Source: an archaeon
Lineage (GTDB): Archaea; Nanobdellota; Nanobdellia; SCGC-AAA011-G17; GW2011-AR18
NCBI GenBank assembly: GCA_023245565.1
Contig: JAHFKB010000017.1
Coordinates: 1-18,877 of the forward strand
Length of the DNA stretch: 18,877 nucleotides
Direction: 5' to 3'
Position numbers and translations under genes: made by a program. This document shows positions 12,208 through 18,877 of the stretch, piece after piece; position 1 is the stretch's first letter, and every line of letters begins with the position of its first letter. A model generated the notes under the pieces. The model was not told the DNA's origin. It saw only the letters and a program-made list of their open reading frames with translations, and made no database searches.

Positions 12208-12529
12208 AACTATTGACATTGGTTTGAATGTAAAAAATCCACAAGAAATTTGCAATGATAGACATTGTGCTTTCCATGGTGGTTTGAAAGTTAGAGGTAG
12301 AGAATTTGTTGGAACAGTTGTTAGAAATAATGCTCAAAAAACTGCAGTAGTTGAATGGGAAAGATTATTTTTCTTACCAAAATATCAGAGATATGAAAAA
12401 AGAAGAAGTAGATTACAAGTTCATAATCCAATGTGCATTGGTGCGAAGATTGGAGATAAAGTTAAAATTATTGAATCAAGACCAATAAGTAAAACAAAAA
12501 CTTTTGTAATTATTGAGAGGGTAGAATGA
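12200..12529 (+). CDS. rps17: small-subunit ribosomal protein S17 (uS17)
   Basis: 109 residues. NPQEICNDRHCAFHGGLKVRGREFVG (13-38) is the archaeal/eukaryotic S17 start with C18 and C23, followed by the OB-fold KTAVVEWERLFFLPKYQRYEKRRSRL and GDKVKIIESRPISKTKTFVII. S17 is a primary 16S binder. It overlaps Rnp1 by 8 nt and L14 by 4 nt. Confidence 0.96.
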   Translation: MNKTIDIGLNVKNPQEICNDRHCAFHGGLKVRGREFVGTVVRNNAQKTAVVEWERLFFLPKYQRYEKRRSRLQVHNPMCIGAKIGDKVKIIESRPISKTKTFVIIERVE

Positions 12530-12927
12530 AAGCAATAAAAGCAAATATTACTAAAGGATTACAGAGAGGAAGTTACTTAGTTGCATGTGATAATTCAGGA
12601 GCTAAAAGATTATTTATAATTTCATTTAGAGGTGGTAAAGGTGTTAAAGGTAGAAATCCTAGAGGTGGAGTTGGAGATTTTATAACTGCTTCAGTTAGAA
12701 GTGGAAATCCAGAAATGAGAAAAAAAGTTGTTAATGCTGTTATTGTTAGACAAAAAAAAGAATATAGAAGAGCAGATGGTATGAGAATTAAATTTGAAGA
12801 TAATGCTGCAATTGTACTTAAGGATGATAAAGGCAATCCAAAAGGTACTTTGGTTAAAGGACCAATAGCAAGAGAAGTTGTTGGTAGATGGCCTGCAGTT
12901 GCAAAAATAGCTAAGGCGGTTGTTTAG
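12526..12927 (+). CDS. rpl14: large-subunit ribosomal protein L14 (uL14)
   Basis: 133 residues. It contains ACDNSGAKRLFII (20-32), the signature FRGGKGVKGRNPRGGVGDFITASVRSG and RREVVGRWPAVAKIAKAVV-like C-terminus (here IAREVVGRWPAVAKIAKAVV). L14 lies at the subunit interface (bridge B5/B8) and is the landing site for aIF6. The start overlaps the S17 stop by 4 nt. Confidence 0.97.
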   Translation: MKAIKANITKGLQRGSYLVACDNSGAKRLFIISFRGGKGVKGRNPRGGVGDFITASVRSGNPEMRKKVVNAVIVRQKKEYRRADGMRIKFEDNAAIVLKDDKGNPKGTLVKGPIAREVVGRWPAVAKIAKAVV

Positions 12928-12929
12928 AT

Positions 12930-13307
12930 ATGAAAACATGGAGTAAAAGTTGGAGTGGAAGTAAAAATCCTAGAAAACAAAGAAAGTATAGTTATAATGC
13001 TCCATTACATATACTTAGAAAATTAATGAGTGTAAGATTAAATAAAGATCTAAAAATTAAATATCAAAAAAGAAATTTCCCTGTTAGAAAAGGAGATAAA
13101 ATTAAAGTTATGACTGGACAATTTAAAGGAAAAATTGCAAATGTTACTAAAGTAAATTTAAAACATAAAAAAGTTTACCTTGAAAATTTAAATCTTGTAA
13201 AAAAAGATGGAAATAAAATTCAAGTTGCATTTCATCCATCTAACTTAATGATTATGGAATTAAATCTTGAAGATAAACTTAGAAAGGAAGCGTTGGAGAG
13301 GAAATAA
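12930..13307 (+). CDS. rpl24: large-subunit ribosomal protein L24 (uL24)
   Basis: 125 residues. The archaeal N-terminal extension with NPRKQRKYSYNAPLHILRKLMSVRL precedes the KOW domain VRKGDKIKVMTGQFKGKIANVTKV (about 51-74). L24 initiates 50S assembly with 23S rRNA domain I. It sits 2 nt after L14 and 3 nt before S4e; the stop TAA is followed by AAA-ATG. Confidence 0.96.
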   Translation: MKTWSKSWSGSKNPRKQRKYSYNAPLHILRKLMSVRLNKDLKIKYQKRNFPVRKGDKIKVMTGQFKGKIANVTKVNLKHKKVYLENLNLVKKDGNKIQVAFHPSNLMIMELNLEDKLRKEALERK

Positions 13308-13310
13308 AAA

Positions 13311-14027
13311 ATGGTACAAAATCATTTATCTAGAATAGCATCACCAAAAAGCTGGAATGTTAGTAGAAAGACTAGCAAATGGATAGCTAGACCTATGCCT
13401 GGACCACACCCATTAAATGGAAGTTTTACATTATCATTTTTACTTAGAGACCTTTTAGAATATGCAAAAACAATTAAAGAAATTAAAAAAGTTTTGAATG
13501 AAGGAAATATTTTAGTTGATGGTGTTGTAAGAAAAGAACATCGTTTCCCTGTTGGTTTAATGGATATTGTAGAAGTTCCAAAATTAAATGAGTCTTATAG
13601 AATTATTTATGATAAAAATGGAAAATTCATTTTAACATTGATGAAAAAAGATGAAGGTAAATTAAAATTATTAAGATTAATTAGAAAAACAATTATTAGA
13701 GGCGGCAAATTACAATTAACATTCCATGATGGAAGAAATATTTTAGAAGATAAATTTTCTGGTGGGGTTGGAGATAGTGTGTTATTTGATTTACATAGTA
13801 AAAAAGTAAGTAAAATTTTGAACTTAGAAAAAGGATCATTAGTTTATTTAAGCGGTGGTTCTCACATCGGAAGTTTAGCTAAAGTTAAAGAAGTTTTAAA
13901 ATCTAAAGATTTACAACAACCTAAAGTACTTGTTGAAATTGATGGTAATGAATATATTACTCTTATGAAATATGCTTTTGTTTTAGGTAAAACTAAACCA
14001 GAAATAAATCTGGAGGTTAAAAAATGA
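13311..14027 (+). CDS. rps4e: small-subunit ribosomal protein S4e
   Basis: 238 residues. It shows the S4e N-terminus HLSRIASPKSWNVSRKTSKW, then PMPGPHPLNGSFTL, an S4 RNA-binding fold at about 45-90 (VLNEGNILVDGVVRKEHRFPVG) and a C-terminal KOW-like part. It is an archaeal and eukaryotic protein absent from bacteria, which supports the archaeal assignment. It overlaps L5 by 4 nt; its last codons contain the GGAGGT used by L5. Confidence 0.96.
   Translation: MVQNHLSRIASPKSWNVSRKTSKWIARPMPGPHPLNGSFTLSFLLRDLLEYAKTIKEIKKVLNEGNILVDGVVRKEHRFPVGLMDIVEVPKLNESYRIIYDKNGKFILTLMKKDEGKLKLLRLIRKTIIRGGKLQLTFHDGRNILEDKFSGGVGDSVLFDLHSKKVSKILNLEKGSLVYLSGGSHIGSLAKVKEVLKSKDLQQPKVLVEIDGNEYITLMKYAFVLGKTKPEINLEVKK
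14012..14017 (+). promoter_or_regulatory. Shine-Dalgarno sequence GGAGGT for L5
   Basis: Located inside the end of S4e, 6 nt before ATG 14024, supporting that start over the in-frame ATG at 14033. Confidence 0.65.
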
Positions 14028-14539
14028 ATCCTATGAAGCAGATAAGAGTTGATAAAATCACTCTTAATATTGGTGTTGGAAGTCCTGGAGATAAACTTGA
14101 GAAAGCTATGAAATTACTTAAAAGTATTACAGGAGCAAAGTCTGTTGCAACTACAACTAATAAAAGAATTCCTACATGGGGTGTTAGACCAAATTTACAA
14201 ATAGCTTGTAAAGTTACTGTTAGAGGTAAAAGAGCTGAAGAAATTTTAATTAATTTATTAAAAGCTGTAGATGGTAAAATTTTAAGAAGGAAATTTGATA
14301 ATTATGGAAACTTTTCATTTGGTATAGCAGAATATATTGATATACCTTTAGTTGAATATGATCCAAGTATTGGTGTTATTGGTTTAGAAGTTGCTGTTAC
14401 TTTAGCAAGACCTGGATTTAGAATTAAAAATAGAAGTGTTATGAAAAGAAAAATTCCAAATTCTCATAGAATTAATAATGAAGAAGCAATTCAATTTGTA
14501 AAAGAAAAATTTAAAATTAGTGTTGGTGATGAAGAATGA
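14024..14539 (+). CDS. rpl5: large-subunit ribosomal protein L5 (uL5)
   Basis: 171 residues. It has DKITLNIGVGSPGDKLEKA near the N-terminus, the NKRIPTWGVRPN loop, and the archaeal GLEVAVTLARPGFRIKNR block. L5 binds 5S rRNA together with L18 and contacts P-site tRNA. It overlaps S14 by 4 nt. Confidence 0.97.
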   Translation: MNPMKQIRVDKITLNIGVGSPGDKLEKAMKLLKSITGAKSVATTTNKRIPTWGVRPNLQIACKVTVRGKRAEEILINLLKAVDGKILRRKFDNYGNFSFGIAEYIDIPLVEYDPSIGVIGLEVAVTLARPGFRIKNRSVMKRKIPNSHRINNEEAIQFVKEKFKISVGDEE

Positions 14540-14766
14540 CTACTAAAGATTTTAAGAAAGCATTTAAACAACTTGAGGCTAAGCCTGCAAAGTTAAAAAA
14601 ATTTTTGAAACATAATTCTCCTAAAATTAGAACTACTGGTATTGGACTTAGAAAATGTAAGAGATGCGGTAGGTTTGGTGCACATATAAGGAGTTATGGT
14701 ATTCATCTATGTAGAATGTGTTTTAGGGAGGATGCTAAACAAATTGGTTTCAAAAAGTTTAGTTGA
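14536..14766 (+). CDS. rps14: small-subunit ribosomal protein S14 (uS14), zinc-binding
   Basis: 76 residues. The zinc-binding core is complete: C41, C44, C59 and C62 in CKRCGRFGAHIRSYGIHLCRMC, followed by FREDAKQIGFKKFS. Archaeal S14 is usually about 50-56 residues; here about 20 extra Lys-rich residues precede the core. No other ATG is available between the first codon and the core, and the start gives the same 4-nt ATGA overlap seen elsewhere in the operon, so the extension is probably real. Confidence 0.94.
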   Translation: MTTKDFKKAFKQLEAKPAKLKKFLKHNSPKIRTTGIGLRKCKRCGRFGAHIRSYGIHLCRMCFREDAKQIGFKKFS

Positions 14767-14771
14767 GGAGG
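14767..14771 (+). promoter_or_regulatory. Shine-Dalgarno sequence GGAGG for S8
   Basis: GAGGAGGAT between the S14 stop and ATG 14776, with only 4 nt of spacing, shorter than usual. Confidence 0.6.
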
Positions 14772-14775
14772 ATAA

Positions 14776-15168
14776 ATGAGCTTAAATGATCCATTAGCAA
14801 ATTGTTTGTCAAACATTTTGAATTGTGAAAAGAAAGGAAAGAAGGAATGTTTAATTAGACCTGTCTCTAAAATGTTAATTTCTATTTTAGAGATACTTAA
14901 AGAAAATAAGTATATTGGAAATTATGAAGTTGTAAATAAAACTGGTGGTGGAATAATTAAAGTAAATTTATTAGGAAATATTAATAGGTCTGGAGTTGTT
15001 AAACCTAGATTTTCAATTACAAAAGACAATTATGAAATGTTTGAAAAAAGATATTTACCTGCTAAAGGTTTTGGTTTATTTATTGTTACAACATCTAGTG
15101 GAGTTATGGAATATAAAAAAGCATTAGATAAAGGCATTGGAGGAAAGTTAGTAGCTTATTGTTATTAA
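14776..15168 (+). CDS. rps8: small-subunit ribosomal protein S8 (uS8)
   Basis: 130 residues. It starts with SLNDPLANCLSNILNCEKKGKKECLIRPVSKMLISIL and ends with GFGLFIVTTSSGVMEYKKALDKGIGGKLVAYCY, the typical archaeal S8 end. S8 binds the central domain of 16S rRNA (helix 21). One base separates its TAA from the ATG of L6. Confidence 0.97.
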   Translation: MSLNDPLANCLSNILNCEKKGKKECLIRPVSKMLISILEILKENKYIGNYEVVNKTGGGIIKVNLLGNINRSGVVKPRFSITKDNYEMFEKRYLPAKGFGLFIVTTSSGVMEYKKALDKGIGGKLVAYCY

Positions 15169-15169
15169 A

Positions 15170-15730
15170 ATGGATCAGAAAAAAATTTATACTACGCAAT
15201 TGGAAATTCCAGAAGGAATAAATTTTGAAGTAGTTAATAATAAAGTAAATATTAAAGCCAGTAAAGGTATTTTAGAACGTACTTTTGTAAATCCAAGAGT
15301 TAAAATTACTAAAGAAGGAAATTTAATTTTATTTAATACTAAAGAAGGAATAAAATTTTCTCAAAAAGATAAAATGACAATGAATAGTTATAAAGCCCAT
15401 ATTAAAAATATGTTTTTTGGAGTAACTAAAGGTTATACTGCAAAAGTTAAAATTTGTTCTGGCCACTTTCCAATGAATGTAAGTTTAGATGGAAATAATG
15501 TTTCAATTAAGAATTTTTTAGGTGAAAAAGTTCCTAGAAAAGCTCCCATTATGGATGGGGTAAAAGTTCAAGTTCAAGGTGATATTATTTTGATTACTGG
15601 TTTAGATAAAGAAAGAGTTGGACAAACTGCTGCAACTATAGAGCAGACAACTAGAATTACAAATAGAGATAGAAGAATATTCCAAGATGGTTGTTATATA
15701 ATTTTAAAACCTGGAGATGAAGATGAATAA
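15170..15730 (+). CDS. rpl6: large-subunit ribosomal protein L6 (uL6)
   Basis: 186 residues, two tandem beta-alpha-beta repeats. The first covers about 1-85, the second about 90-186, with TKGYTAKVKICSGHFPMNVSL at the join and the C-terminal VGQTAATIEQTTRITNRDRRIFQDGCYI. L6 lies near the factor-binding site of the 50S subunit. It overlaps L32e by 14 nt. Confidence 0.96.
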   Translation: MDQKKIYTTQLEIPEGINFEVVNNKVNIKASKGILERTFVNPRVKITKEGNLILFNTKEGIKFSQKDKMTMNSYKAHIKNMFFGVTKGYTAKVKICSGHFPMNVSLDGNNVSIKNFLGEKVPRKAPIMDGVKVQVQGDIILITGLDKERVGQTAATIEQTTRITNRDRRIFQDGCYIILKPGDEDE

Positions 15731-16241
15731 AAATAAATTAAGTGTTAGAAATAAAATTAAATCTAGGAAACCTTTATTTCAAAGACAAGATACTAACATA
15801 TTCAAACAATTTAGAGGAGAATGGAGAAAACCTAAAGGTATTCACAGTAAATTAAGAAGAGGATTTAGAGGACATGGTATGATTCCTTCAACAGGTTATA
15901 GTGGTCCTAGGGGTGTTAGAGGTTTAACTTGGAAAGGATTAAAACCAATTTTAGTTTCAAATGTTAAAGATTTAGAAAAAGTTACTAGTGAAGATGTTAT
16001 AGTTATTTCAAGCACTGTTGGTACTAAGAAAAAGGTCTTGATATTAAATGAAGTTAAGAAAAGAAAATTAAATATTTCAGGTATGAAAGATATTGATACT
16101 TTCTTAAGCAAAGTTAATGAAAAATTAAATTCAAAAAAGAAAGAATCTTTAGTTAAGAAAGAAGAAAAAAAGAAAAAAATTGAAGAAGCTAGTAAAGTAG
16201 AAAAACCTAAAGAGGAAAAGAAAGATGAATCTAAGAAATAA
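15717..16241 (+). CDS. rpl32e: large-subunit ribosomal protein L32e with charged tail
   Basis: 174 residues. The core (about 12-135) has RKPLFQRQDTNIFKQFRGEWRKPKGIHSKLRRGFRGHG-type sequence with GPRGVRGLTWKGL; it is typical of L32e. Residues 137-174 form a tail of almost only Lys, Glu, Ser and Asp, unlike the usual short end. The ATG at 15723 is an alternative start two codons later. It is an archaeal/eukaryotic protein. It overlaps L6 by 14 nt and L19e by 17 nt. Confidence 0.95.
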   Translation: MKMNKNKLSVRNKIKSRKPLFQRQDTNIFKQFRGEWRKPKGIHSKLRRGFRGHGMIPSTGYSGPRGVRGLTWKGLKPILVSNVKDLEKVTSEDVIVISSTVGTKKKVLILNEVKKRKLNISGMKDIDTFLSKVNEKLNSKKKESLVKKEEKKKKIEEASKVEKPKEEKKDESKK

Positions 16242-16677
16242 AAAATTAATTGCATCTAAAATATTGAAGGTAGGTTTAGGTAGAGTGTGGTTTGATCCTG
16301 CTAAAAATACTGAAATCAAAGAAGCTATTACTAGAGAGGATATTAAAAAATTAGTAGCTACAGGTGTTATTCTTGTTAAACAAAAAAAAGGAGTTTCTAG
16401 AGGAAGATTTAGAGCAGTATTAAAACAAAAACGTAAAGGCAGAAGATCAGGACCTGGTTCTAAAAAAGGAAAAATCACATCACGTTTGGGAAGAAAAGAA
16501 GCATGGATACATAGGATAAGGGCACAAAGAGAATTATTTTATGATTTAATTGCTAAAGGAAAAATCACAAGACAAACTTATTCACATCTTAGATCTAAAG
16601 CTAAAGGTGGATTTTTCAGAAGCAGAAGACATATAAAACTTTATTTGACAGAAAATTCATTATGGGTTAAAAAATGA
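16225..16677 (+). CDS. rpl19e: large-subunit ribosomal protein L19e
   Basis: 150 residues. NLRNKKLIASKILKVGLGRVWFDP (2-25) is the L19e start, followed by KQKKGVSRGRFRAVLKQKRKGRRSGPGSKKG and the IHRIRAQRELFYDLIAKG helix. It bridges the subunits and is confined to archaea and eukaryotes. Its first 17 nt lie inside the charged tail of L32e; it overlaps L18 by 4 nt. Confidence 0.96.
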   Translation: MNLRNKKLIASKILKVGLGRVWFDPAKNTEIKEAITREDIKKLVATGVILVKQKKGVSRGRFRAVLKQKRKGRRSGPGSKKGKITSRLGRKEAWIHRIRAQRELFYDLIAKGKITRQTYSHLRSKAKGGFFRSRRHIKLYLTENSLWVKK

Positions 16678-17261
16678 AAAAAGGAAAAGCTTACACATTG
16701 AATTATAGAAGGAAGAGAGAAGGTAAAACAGATTATAGATCTAGATTAAGACTTCTTTCTTCTGGACAACTAAGATTAGTTTTAAGAAGAAGATTAAATA
16801 ATTTTTCAGCACAGTTAGTTAAATATGAAGATAAAGGAGATAAAGTTGTTTCTTCAGCTTATACTAGAGATTTAATTAAATTTGGATGGAAATCTCATAG
16901 AGGAAATTTACCTTCTGCTTATCTTTTAGGTTTATTATGTGGATTAAGAGCTAAGAAAAAAGGTTTTAATTCTGCTATTATTGATCTTGGGCTTGTTAGG
17001 ATTGTTAAAGGTTCAAGTTTTTTTGCTGTTATTAAAGGATTATTAGATGCTGATTTAAAAATTCCAGTTTCAGAAGATGTTTTACCTAGTGATGAAAGAA
17101 TTAGTGGAAAACATATTCAAGAATATGCTTCTAAATTAAAAGGAAAAGAAAGTTATAATAAACAATTTTCACAATATTTAAAATTAGGATTAAAACCTGA
17201 AGAATTAGTTAAACATTTTGAGGAGGTCAAGAATAAAATAATTAAAGATGGAGGCAAGTAA
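16674..17261 (+). CDS. rpl18: large-subunit ribosomal protein L18 (uL18)
   Basis: 195 residues. It starts with YTLNYRRKREGKTDYRSRLRLLSSGQLRLVLRR, then has NLPSAYLLGLLCGLRAKKKG and DADLKIPVSEDVLPSDERISGKHI, the archaeal type. L18 binds 5S rRNA together with L5. A GAGGAGGT at 17220-17227 lies 20 nt before the next ATG, too far for normal spacing. It overlaps S5 by 14 nt. Confidence 0.96.
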   Translation: MKKGKAYTLNYRRKREGKTDYRSRLRLLSSGQLRLVLRRRLNNFSAQLVKYEDKGDKVVSSAYTRDLIKFGWKSHRGNLPSAYLLGLLCGLRAKKKGFNSAIIDLGLVRIVKGSSFFAVIKGLLDADLKIPVSEDVLPSDERISGKHIQEYASKLKGKESYNKQFSQYLKLGLKPEELVKHFEEVKNKIIKDGGK

Positions 17262-17964
17262 TTCATTTAATATAGATAACTGGAAACCTAAAACTGAATT
17301 AGGTAAGAAAGTTAAGAATAGAGAAATTACAGATCTCGGAGAAATTCTTGATAAAGGATATAGAATCTTAGAACCTGAAATAGTTGATGCTTTATTACCA
17401 GATTTACATGTTGAATTATTAGAAGTTGGACAAAGTAAAGGTAAATTTGGTGGTGGTAAAGGAAGTATTTGGAAACAAACTCAGAAAAAAACATCTGAAG
17501 GTAATACAATTACATTTTCTGCTTTTGCTGTTGCTGGCAATAGAAATGGATTTATTGGTGTAGGTTTTGGCAGTTCTTTAGAAACTGTTCCTGCAAGAGA
17601 AAAAGCAATGAGAACAGCAAAATTAAATATTATTAAAATTAGAAGGGCTTGTGGTTCATGGGATTGTGATTGTAAGACACCACATTCTATTCCATTTAAA
17701 GTAAGTGGAAGATCTGGAAGTGTTGTTGTTAATCTTATGCCAGCACCAAGAGGTACTGGAATTAAAGCTGAAAGAAAAACTAGAACTTTAATTGGTTTAT
17801 CAGGTATAAAAGATGTTTATACAAAAACTAAAGGACAAACATCTACAAAATTAAACTTTTTCAAAGCTTGTTTTTTTGCTTTAAGAAATTTAACTAGGGT
17901 TAAAATGAGAGAAGAATTTATCAAGGAGGCAGGTGTTGTTGAAGGACCAACACTTAGTAAATAA
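17248..17964 (+). CDS. rps5: small-subunit ribosomal protein S5 (uS5)
   Basis: 238 residues. The dsRBD-like S5 domain spans about 50-120, with GKFGGGKGSIWKQTQKKTSEG and FIGVGFGSSLETVPAREKAM; the archaeal cysteine motif CGSWDCDCKTPHSIPFK (C135, C140, C142) follows. The second domain has GRSGSVVVNLMPAPRGTGI. S5 supports decoding fidelity and mRNA entry. Two bases separate it from L30. Confidence 0.97.
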   Translation: MEASNSFNIDNWKPKTELGKKVKNREITDLGEILDKGYRILEPEIVDALLPDLHVELLEVGQSKGKFGGGKGSIWKQTQKKTSEGNTITFSAFAVAGNRNGFIGVGFGSSLETVPAREKAMRTAKLNIIKIRRACGSWDCDCKTPHSIPFKVSGRSGSVVVNLMPAPRGTGIKAERKTRTLIGLSGIKDVYTKTKGQTSTKLNFFKACFFALRNLTRVKMREEFIKEAGVVEGPTLSK

Positions 17965-17966
17965 TT

Positions 17967-18434
17967 ATGAAATTAGCAGCAATTCAAATTAGGGGAGCTA
18001 TAGGTATGAACCAAAAACTTATTGATACTTTACAGATGCTTAAATTAGTTAGAAAAAATAGTTGTGCTGTTGTTGAAAATAATAAAAATAGTTTAGGAAT
18101 GTTAGTTCTTTTAAAAGATTATATTACATGGGGAGAAATCGATGAACCTACTTTTAGATTATTATTGGAAAAGAGAGGAAGAATAGTTGGAAATAAATCA
18201 TTAACAGAACAATATTTGAAAGAAAAATCTAAGATGGGTTTTGATGAATTTACAAAAAATTTCTTTAATGCGAAAATTAAATTAAAAGATGTTCCTGGTT
18301 TAAAATGTTTTTTTAGATTAACTCCTCCAAAAGGTGGATTTGATAGAAATGGAATTAAAAAACAATTTAGTTTAGGCGGAGCTTTAGGTTATAGAAAAGA
18401 TAATATAAATAATTTGATTAAGAGGATGCTGTAA
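17967..18434 (+). CDS. rpl30: large-subunit ribosomal protein L30 (uL30)
   Basis: 155 residues, the long archaeal form (bacterial L30 is about 60). The core IQIRGAIGMNQKLIDTLQMLKLVRKNSCAVVENN (7-40) is the L30 signature. The extension contains FFNAKIKLKDVPGLKCFFRLTPPKGGFDRNGIKKQFSLGGALGYR. It is followed after 2 nt by L15 (TAAAAATG junction). Confidence 0.96.
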   Translation: MKLAAIQIRGAIGMNQKLIDTLQMLKLVRKNSCAVVENNKNSLGMLVLLKDYITWGEIDEPTFRLLLEKRGRIVGNKSLTEQYLKEKSKMGFDEFTKNFFNAKIKLKDVPGLKCFFRLTPPKGGFDRNGIKKQFSLGGALGYRKDNINNLIKRML

Positions 18435-18436
18435 AA

Positions 18437-18877
18437 ATGACAGTCAATAAAAGAAGAAAATTTTCTAGAATGAGAGGAACACATACTCATGGCTGGGGTG
18501 CAAAGAAAAAACATAGAGGAGCAGGTAATAGGGGTGGAAAAGGAATGGCTGGAAGCGGTAAAAGAGCTGACCAGAAAAAACCTACTATTTTGAAATTATA
18601 TGGTAATGAATATTTTGGAAGACATGGTTTTAATAGACCTCAGAAAATGATTAGAATAGTTAAAGCTATTAATTTAGATAATTTACAAAGTAAATTAGAT
18701 TATTATGTTTCTAAAAAATTAGTTACAAAAGATAAAGATTTTTATGTTGTTGATTTAGAAAAATTAGGATATCAAAAATTACTTGGTGGTGGGAAATTAG
18801 ATGTTAAATTAAAAGTTAATGCAAAATTTGTTTCTGCATTAGCATCAAAAAAAGTTGAAGATAAAGGGGGCACTATA
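18437..18877 (+). CDS. rpl15: large-subunit ribosomal protein L15 (uL15), partial
   Basis: 147 residues are present; the frame is open to the window end, so only the last few residues are missing. It opens with RKFSRMRGTHTHGWGAKKKHRGAGNRGGKGMAGSGKRADQKK, the archaeal L15 N-terminus with its glycine-rich RNA-binding arm, followed by FGRHGFNRP and the globular part ending in KVNAKFVSALASKKVEDKGG. In archaea secY normally comes next. The start follows L30 after 2 nt, without a Shine-Dalgarno sequence. Confidence 0.96.
   Translation, partial: MTVNKRRKFSRMRGTHTHGWGAKKKHRGAGNRGGKGMAGSGKRADQKKPTILKLYGNEYFGRHGFNRPQKMIRIVKAINLDNLQSKLDYYVSKKLVTKDKDFYVVDLEKLGYQKLLGGGKLDVKLKVNAKFVSALASKKVEDKGGTI

Noticed and set aside
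15896..16478. Minus-strand open frames opposite L32e and L19e
   Set aside because: Phe/Ser/Leu-rich shadows of the Lys/Glu-rich coding strand, without promoter or conserved motif.
1..18877. CRISPR arrays, insertion sequences, prophage or other mobile units
   Set aside because: No regularly spaced direct repeats, transposase-like genes or terminal inverted repeats were seen; the only mobile-type gene is the LAGLIDADG endonuclease.

Overview
The window is a very AT-rich archaeal chromosome segment. Ribosomal proteins L3 to L15 follow the archaeal order and include archaeal/eukaryotic-type members (L32e, L19e, S4e). aIF1 and the RNase P protein Rnp1 sit inside the operon. Three tRNA genes carry archaeal bulge-helix-bulge (BHB) introns, and monocistronic genes have TATA boxes about 22-26 nt before the ATG. 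The composition, very tight packing and short proteins suggest a DPANN-type archaeon (Woesearchaeota/Pacearchaeota-like). That placement is inference; no marker was compared computationally.

Left part (1-1290), an RNA-gene cluster: a probable H/ACA guide RNA, tRNA-Asn(GTT) with a D-loop intron plus a canonical intron, a free-standing LAGLIDADG endonuclease gene, and tRNA-Ile(GAT) with an anticodon-stem intron plus a canonical intron, separated by a 7-nt exon. Middle part (1290-7055), small accessory genes on both strands: a Cys-rich two-TM protein, a Nudix hydrolase, an unknown protein, a methionyl-tRNA synthetase with a fused B3/B4 domain preceded by intron-bearing tRNA-Gln(CTG), a four-TM protein, a 35-residue one-TM peptide, a four-CxxC zinc protein and a putative ADP-ribosyltransferase-fold protein.

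Right part (7056-18877), one unbroken ribosomal operon on the plus strand: L3-L4-L23-L2-S19-L22-S3-L29-aIF1-Rnp1-S17-L14-L24-S4e-L5-S14-S8-L6-L32e-L19e-L18-S5-L30-L15 (the last cut by the window end). Junctions are overlaps of 4 to 23 nt or gaps of 1 to 9 nt, so translational coupling is likely. Only aIF1, L5 and S8 have clear Shine-Dalgarno sequences.

The most interesting points are the five tRNA introns (two at non-canonical positions, each with a complete BHB motif readable by eye), the MetRS-B3/B4 fusion, the H/ACA-like RNA, and the consistent leaderless promoter architecture.
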